From assembly GCA_016880225.1 (NCBI GenBank), contig JAEHDT010000026.1:1-17822 (forward strand): a DNA stretch of 17,822 nucleotides, given 5' to 3'. The stretch comes from Gemmatimonadota bacterium. Lineage in GTDB: Bacteria > Gemmatimonadota > Gemmatimonadetes > Gemmatimonadales > GWC2-71-9. Below are positions 14,623-17,822 of the stretch, piece after piece (positions within the stretch are counted from its first letter, which is position 1; each line of letters starts with the position of its first letter). The notes under the pieces are model-generated. The model saw only the letters and a program-made list of their open reading frames with translations. It made no database searches and was not told the DNA's origin. The position numbers and the translations under genes were made by a program.

Positions 14623-15620
14623 GAGGGTTGAAGCGGCTCCTCCGCGAAGTGACAGGCGACGCGTTGGTCCGGCGTGACCTCGCGCAGCGCCGGGGCCTCG
14701 GTCCGGCAGCGGTCGTTCTTCTTGGGATGCGGGCAGCGGGGGTGAAACGGGCAGCCCGCCGGTGGATGCGCGGGAGATGGCACGTCGCCCGAGAGCACGA
14801 TGCGCTGACGCTGCGCCGTGGGATCCGGTACCGGTACGGCCGAGAGCAGCGACGCCGTGTAGGGATGACGTGGCCCGGCGTACAGGGCGGGCGCGGGCGC
14901 GTGCTCCACGATCTTGCCGAGGTACATCACCGCCACCTGGTCTGCGATGTGCTTCACGACCGCGAGGTCGTGGGCGATGAAGAGGTACGTGAGGCGGCGT
15001 CGCGCCTGCAGGTCCGCGAGCAGGTTCAACACCTGCGCCTGGACCGAGACGTCGAGCGCGCTCACCGGCTCGTCCAGCACGAGCACCTGCGGCTCGACCG
15101 ACAGCGCGCGGGCGATCCCCACCCGCTGGCGCTGCCCACCCGACAGCTCGTGCGGGTAGCTCCCTTCGAACGCCGGATCGAGGCCCACCTCCTCGAGCAG
15201 GGCGGCGATGCGCCGCTCTGCCTCGCGCCCGATCGCGATCCGATGAATGGCGAGCGGCTCGACGAGGGTTTGGCGCACCGTCATGCGCGGGTTGAGGGAG
15301 CCGTAGGGGTCCTGAAAGACGATCTGCATCCGGCGGCGCAGGGCCCGCAGCTCGCGCGCCCCGAGGGCCAGCACATCCTGGCCGTCGATGGTGACGCGGC
15401 CCCGGTCTGGCTCGATCAGCCGGAGCATCGCGCGGCCGGTGGTGGACTTGCCGCACCCCGACTCACCCACCAACCCGAGCGTGCTGCCGGCCGGGATCGC
15501 GAACGACACCCCGTCCACGGCGCGCACCACCGACCGCGGCCGGCCCAACCCGAACCAGCGCCGCTCGCCCGGGAAGTGCTTGACGAGCCCCTCGACCTGG
15601 ACGAGCGCGGCGGGCGTCAC
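14619..15620 (-). CDS. oppF: Oligopeptide/dipeptide ABC transporter ATPase, F subunit (333 aa)
   Basis: The GTG at 15620 overlaps the D-subunit stop as GTGA and gives 333 residues. Walker A is GESGCGKST (about 52-60), the Q-loop is MQIVFQDPYGSLNP, the ABC signature is ELSGGQRQRVGIARAL, and Walker B is VLVLDEPVSALDVS. The H-loop is IAHDLAVVKHI. The C-terminus has the oligo_HPY domain with the Cys motif GCPFHPRCPHPKKNDRC, which in relatives binds an iron-sulphur cluster. The IFQDPYGSLNPRMTV and LFIAHD patterns mark the F-type half. With the D subunit it hydrolyses ATP on the cytoplasmic side to drive peptide import through permeases B and C. The symbol follows the generic Opp/Dpp/App naming; the exact substrate class is unknown. 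Confidence 0.93.
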   Translation of the reverse strand: MTPAALVQVEGLVKHFPGERRWFGLGRPRSVVRAVDGVSFAIPAGSTLGLVGESGCGKSTTGRAMLRLIEPDRGRVTIDGQDVLALGARELRALRRRMQIVFQDPYGSLNPRMTVRQTLVEPLAIHRIAIGREAERRIAALLEEVGLDPAFEGSYPHELSGGQRQRVGIARALSVEPQVLVLDEPVSALDVSVQAQVLNLLADLQARRRLTYLFIAHDLAVVKHIADQVAVMYLGKIVEHAPAPALYAGPRHPYTASLLSAVPVPDPTAQRQRIVLSGDVPSPAHPPAGCPFHPRCPHPKKNDRCRTEAPALREVTPDQRVACHFAEEPLQPS

Positions 15621-16666
15621 GGGCGTGGCGCGGGGGTGCGGCGCCGCGGCTCGGTGAGGAGCCAGCAGCGCACGGTGTGAGAGCCCGGCCCGGTTCCACC
15701 GGTCCCCGCCGCGTCGAGCAGCGGCGGCTCCTCCGCGCGGCAGCGGTCCCACGCGTAGGGGCAGCGGGGATGGAAGCGGCAGCCGGAGGGCCATGCGGTC
15801 GCGGCGGGCACCTGCCCGGGAATGCTGTGGAGCCGGCCCCCCGCCCGGGCACCAGCTGGCGGGGCATCGAGCCGGGGCACCGACGCCAGCAGCCCCTCGG
15901 TGTAGGGATGCAGCGGGCGCGCGAACAGCTCGGGCGTCGGCGCCTGCTCCACCACCTGGCCGGCGTACATGACGACGACCCGGTCGGCGCTCCCCGCCAC
16001 GACGCCGAGATCGTGGGTGATGAGCATGACGGCCATGCCGAGCTCCGCCTGCAGCCGGTCGAGCAGCTCGAGGATCTGGGCCTGGATCGTGACGTCGAGC
16101 GCGGTGGTGGGCTCGTCCGCGATCAGCAGCTTGGGACGGCACACCAGCGCCATCGCGATCATCACGCGCTGGCGCATGCCGCCGCTCATCTGGTGGGGGT
16201 AGTGGTCGACCCGCTCGTCGGGATCCGGGATGCCGACGAGCCTGAGCATCTCGATCGCGCGCGCGCGCGCCGCCGCCCGCCCCAACCCCTGGTGCACGAT
16301 CGCGGCTTCGGCGATCTGATCGCCCACCGTGAACACGGGGTTGAGTGACGTCATCGGTTCCTGGAAGATCATCGCGATCTCGTTGCCGCGGATGGCACGC
16401 AGCTCGCGTGGCTCGAGCGTCAGCAGATTGCGGCCCTCGAACTCGATGAAGCTGCCGGGACGGACGTGGCCGGGCGGCTCGGGGATGAGGCGGAGGATCG
16501 AGAGCGAGGTGACCGTCTTGCCGCAGCCCGACTCGCCCACGATCCCCAGGGTCTCCCCCGGCTGCACCTCGAAGGAAACGCCGTCCACCGCGCGTGCCGT
16601 ACCCCGCCCCTGCTCGGTGACGAAGTACGTCTTGAGATCGCGCACGCGCAGCAGGGGCTCGGTCAC
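15617..16666 (-). CDS. oppD: Oligopeptide/dipeptide ABC transporter ATPase, D subunit (349 aa)
   Basis: The GTG at 16666 overlaps the permease-C stop as GTGA and gives 349 residues. Walker A is GESGCGKT (about 44-51), the Q-loop is IAMIFQEPMTSLNP, the signature is QMSGGMRQRVMIAMAL, and Walker B is LLIADEPTTALD. The H-loop is LITHDLGVVAG. IFQEPMTSLNPVFTVGDQI is characteristic of the D-type ATPase. The C-terminal oligo_HPY part carries GCRFHPRCPYAWDRCRAEEPP with its cysteines. It pairs with the F subunit as the ATPase heterodimer at the inner membrane. A 15-base alternating CG run (16256-16270) lies inside the gene and encodes part of AAARARAIEML. The symbol is generic for this family. Confidence 0.94.
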   Translation of the reverse strand: MTEPLLRVRDLKTYFVTEQGRGTARAVDGVSFEVQPGETLGIVGESGCGKTVTSLSILRLIPEPPGHVRPGSFIEFEGRNLLTLEPRELRAIRGNEIAMIFQEPMTSLNPVFTVGDQIAEAAIVHQGLGRAAARARAIEMLRLVGIPDPDERVDHYPHQMSGGMRQRVMIAMALVCRPKLLIADEPTTALDVTIQAQILELLDRLQAELGMAVMLITHDLGVVAGSADRVVVMYAGQVVEQAPTPELFARPLHPYTEGLLASVPRLDAPPAGARAGGRLHSIPGQVPAATAWPSGCRFHPRCPYAWDRCRAEEPPLLDAAGTGGTGPGSHTVRCWLLTEPRRRTPAPRP

Positions 16667-17586
16667 GCCGTCTCCCGCCGCGGGTCGAGCGCGTCGCGCA
16701 GCGCGTCACCGATAGCATTGAGCGCCATAACGACGAGTGAGATCGCAAGCCCGGGGAACGTCGCGGACCACGGAGCCACCGCCATCTTGGGCAGGCCGTC
16801 GGCGATCATGTTGCCCCAGCTGGGCGCCGGGGAGGGCACTCCCATGCCGAGGAAGGAGAGTCCCGCCTCGAGCAGCATCACGTTCCCGATGCCGAGCGCG
16901 GCCGACACGATGATCGGTGCGGCGGCGTTGGGGAGGACGTGGCGGAAGATGATGTGCCCCGATCTCGCGCCCAGCGCCCGCGCGGCCGAGACGAACTCAC
17001 GCTCGCGCAGGCTCAGCACTTCGGCCCGCACCAACCGGCTCGTCCCGAACCACCCCGTGAGGCCGATGAGCAGCACGAGCACCCACAGCGGCAGGTGCTC
17101 CCACAGGGCCACCGCCATGAGCAGCACGAAGATGCGCGGCATTGCCAGAGCCACGTCCACCACGCGCATCAACGCCGCGTCGACCGAGCCACGGAAGTAG
17201 CCGGCCACGGCGCCGACCGCCGCCCCCAGCGTCACGGCGACGACCATCGCCAGGGTGCCGATACCGAGCGAGATGCGCGCGCCGTACGCGAGGCGGCTCC
17301 AGACGTCCCGACTCAGGGGATCAGTGCCGAGCGGGAACCGCACCGACGGCGGCTGGTCGGGGTGGACCACGTCGATCTGATAGTAGGGAGGGTACGGCGC
17401 GACCGCGGGGGCGGCGACGGCGATCGTCACGAAGAACGCCAGGACGAACGTCCCCGGCATGGCCGTGGGGTGGCGGAAGAAGCGGCGCCCGCGCGGGCCG
17501 CTCAAGGCGCGGCGCCGGGCTTCCGCCACGACAGCGAGCGCCACGACGGCGGCCCCCCCCAGGGCGAGCCAGTTCCAGACGCTCAT
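16663..17586 (-). CDS. dppC: Oligopeptide/dipeptide ABC transporter permease, C subunit, with an extra N-terminal helix (307 aa)
   Basis: The ATG at 17586 overlaps the B-permease stop as ATGA. The family core starts at GTFVLAFFVTIAVAAPAVAPYPPYY. It contains HPLGTDPLSRDVWSRLAYGARISLGIG with one change (FPLGTDPLSRD), the EAA-loop EREFVSAARALGARSGHIIFRHVLPN, and LLEAGLSFLGMGVPSPAPSWGNMI, all typical of the C permease. The first 40 residues are unusual. They hold an added hydrophobic stretch (WLALGGAAVVALAVV) followed by Arg-rich EARRRALSGPRGRR, so there may be one more helix than the usual six. The codons for that stretch include eight G residues in a row (C run at 17553-17560). It forms the inner-membrane channel with subunit B. 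An ATG at 17460 is a possible second start. Confidence 0.92.
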   Translation of the reverse strand: MSVWNWLALGGAAVVALAVVAEARRRALSGPRGRRFFRHPTAMPGTFVLAFFVTIAVAAPAVAPYPPYYQIDVVHPDQPPSVRFPLGTDPLSRDVWSRLAYGARISLGIGTLAMVVAVTLGAAVGAVAGYFRGSVDAALMRVVDVALAMPRIFVLLMAVALWEHLPLWVLVLLIGLTGWFGTSRLVRAEVLSLREREFVSAARALGARSGHIIFRHVLPNAAAPIIVSAALGIGNVMLLEAGLSFLGMGVPSPAPSWGNMIADGLPKMAVAPWSATFPGLAISLVVMALNAIGDALRDALDPRRETA

Positions 17587-17822
17587 GCGTCGCGCACGCG
17601 GATCCGCGGATCGGCGATGGCGTACAGCACGTCGGCGATCAGATTGCCGAGCACGACCATGGCGCTCGTCACGAGCGCGGCGCCCGTCACCACCGGGTAG
17701 TCCCGCTGGAAGATCGCGGTGACGGCCAGACGGCCCATCCCGGGCCAGGCGAACACTGTTTCGACCAGGACGGCGCCCGTGAGGAGAAACGGAAACGCCA
17801 GCCCGAACAGCGTAATGAAGGG
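17583..17822 (-). CDS. dppB: Oligopeptide/dipeptide ABC transporter permease, B subunit, C-terminal 79 residues (runs off right edge)
   Basis: The minus frame is open from 17822 to the TGA at 17583. It reads PFITLFGLAFPFLLTGAVLV, then ETVFAWPGMGRLAVTAIFQRDYPVVTG and a last helix MVVLGNLIADVLYAIADPRIR. The TVFxWPGxGRL...RDYPVV...G pattern and the ending DPRIR are diagnostic of the B permease. The first three quarters, including the EAA loop, lie outside the window, as does any substrate-binding protein, which is often encoded upstream of this gene. Its stop overlaps the ATG of the C permease. Confidence 0.93.
   Translation of the reverse strand, partial: PFITLFGLAFPFLLTGAVLVETVFAWPGMGRLAVTAIFQRDYPVVTGAALVTSAMVVLGNLIADVLYAIADPRIRVRDA

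Noticed and set aside
16256..16270. Alternating CG run as a possible Z-DNA or contingency locus
   Set aside because: It encodes ordinary Ala/Arg residues in a conserved ABC ATPase region, and such runs are expected in DNA of this composition.
14623..16748. Upstream extensions of the S9 frame (to 15456) and the OppF frame (to 16748)
   Set aside because: Both run through the ABC ATPase genes in the wrong frame. The starts at 14622 and 15620 give a signal peptide and a full ABC domain respectively.
1..17822. tRNA, rRNA, CRISPR, insertion sequence, integrase or phage features
   Set aside because: No cloverleaf, repeat-spacer array, transposase motif or terminal inverted repeat was found on either strand by reading.

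Overview
The window is very GC-rich, has almost no intergenic space and carries no RNA gene, mobile element or CRISPR array that I can see. The genes suggest a free-living, Gram-negative-type (outer-membrane) bacterium. There is a TonB-dependent receptor with an N-terminal carboxypeptidase-regulatory-like domain, there are secreted S9 and M20 peptidases whose signal peptides end in Ala-Gln, and there are Ala-rich lipoprotein signals. By gene style and composition I would guess Gemmatimonadota or a relative; that is inference, not a database result.

Layout, left to right. (A) 1-900, minus: the N-terminal 300 residues (GAF, PAS, start of the H-box) of a sensor histidine kinase cut by the window edge. 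(B) 899-1606, plus: an unrecognised 235-residue protein with a near-perfect Shine-Dalgarno, whose ATG shares a CATG palindrome with the kinase start. (C) 6467 down to 1663, minus: a tightly packed six-gene operon of a lipoprotein, a TonB-dependent receptor, two small exported proteins, a class-I glutamine-amidotransferase-like peptidase (C26) and an SCP2-like protein. (D) 6544-10970, plus, divergent from C across a 76-bp gap: an FmdB-type zinc ribbon, a PspA-like coiled-coil protein, a DUF1028 protein, a small protein with a distant RemA-like look, a POT-family peptide transporter and an exported metallo-beta-lactamase-fold hydrolase. (E) 17822 down to 10964, minus: an oligopeptide/dipeptide ABC importer (permease B partial, permease C, ATPases D and F) run together with a secreted S9 prolyl-oligopeptidase-type peptidase and a secreted M20 peptidase.

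The shared theme of D and E is peptide use. Extracytoplasmic S9 and M20 enzymes can cut peptides, and a proton-coupled POT carrier plus an ATP-driven Opp/Dpp system can import the products. Block C looks like an outer-membrane uptake operon whose substrate cannot be read from the sequence; its C26 peptidase hints at gamma-glutamyl or related amides. About a dozen gene junctions are ATGA or GTGA 4-base overlaps, so translation is probably coupled along each operon. Blocks D and E converge with overlapping stop codons. No stretch longer than 300 bases lacks a gene.
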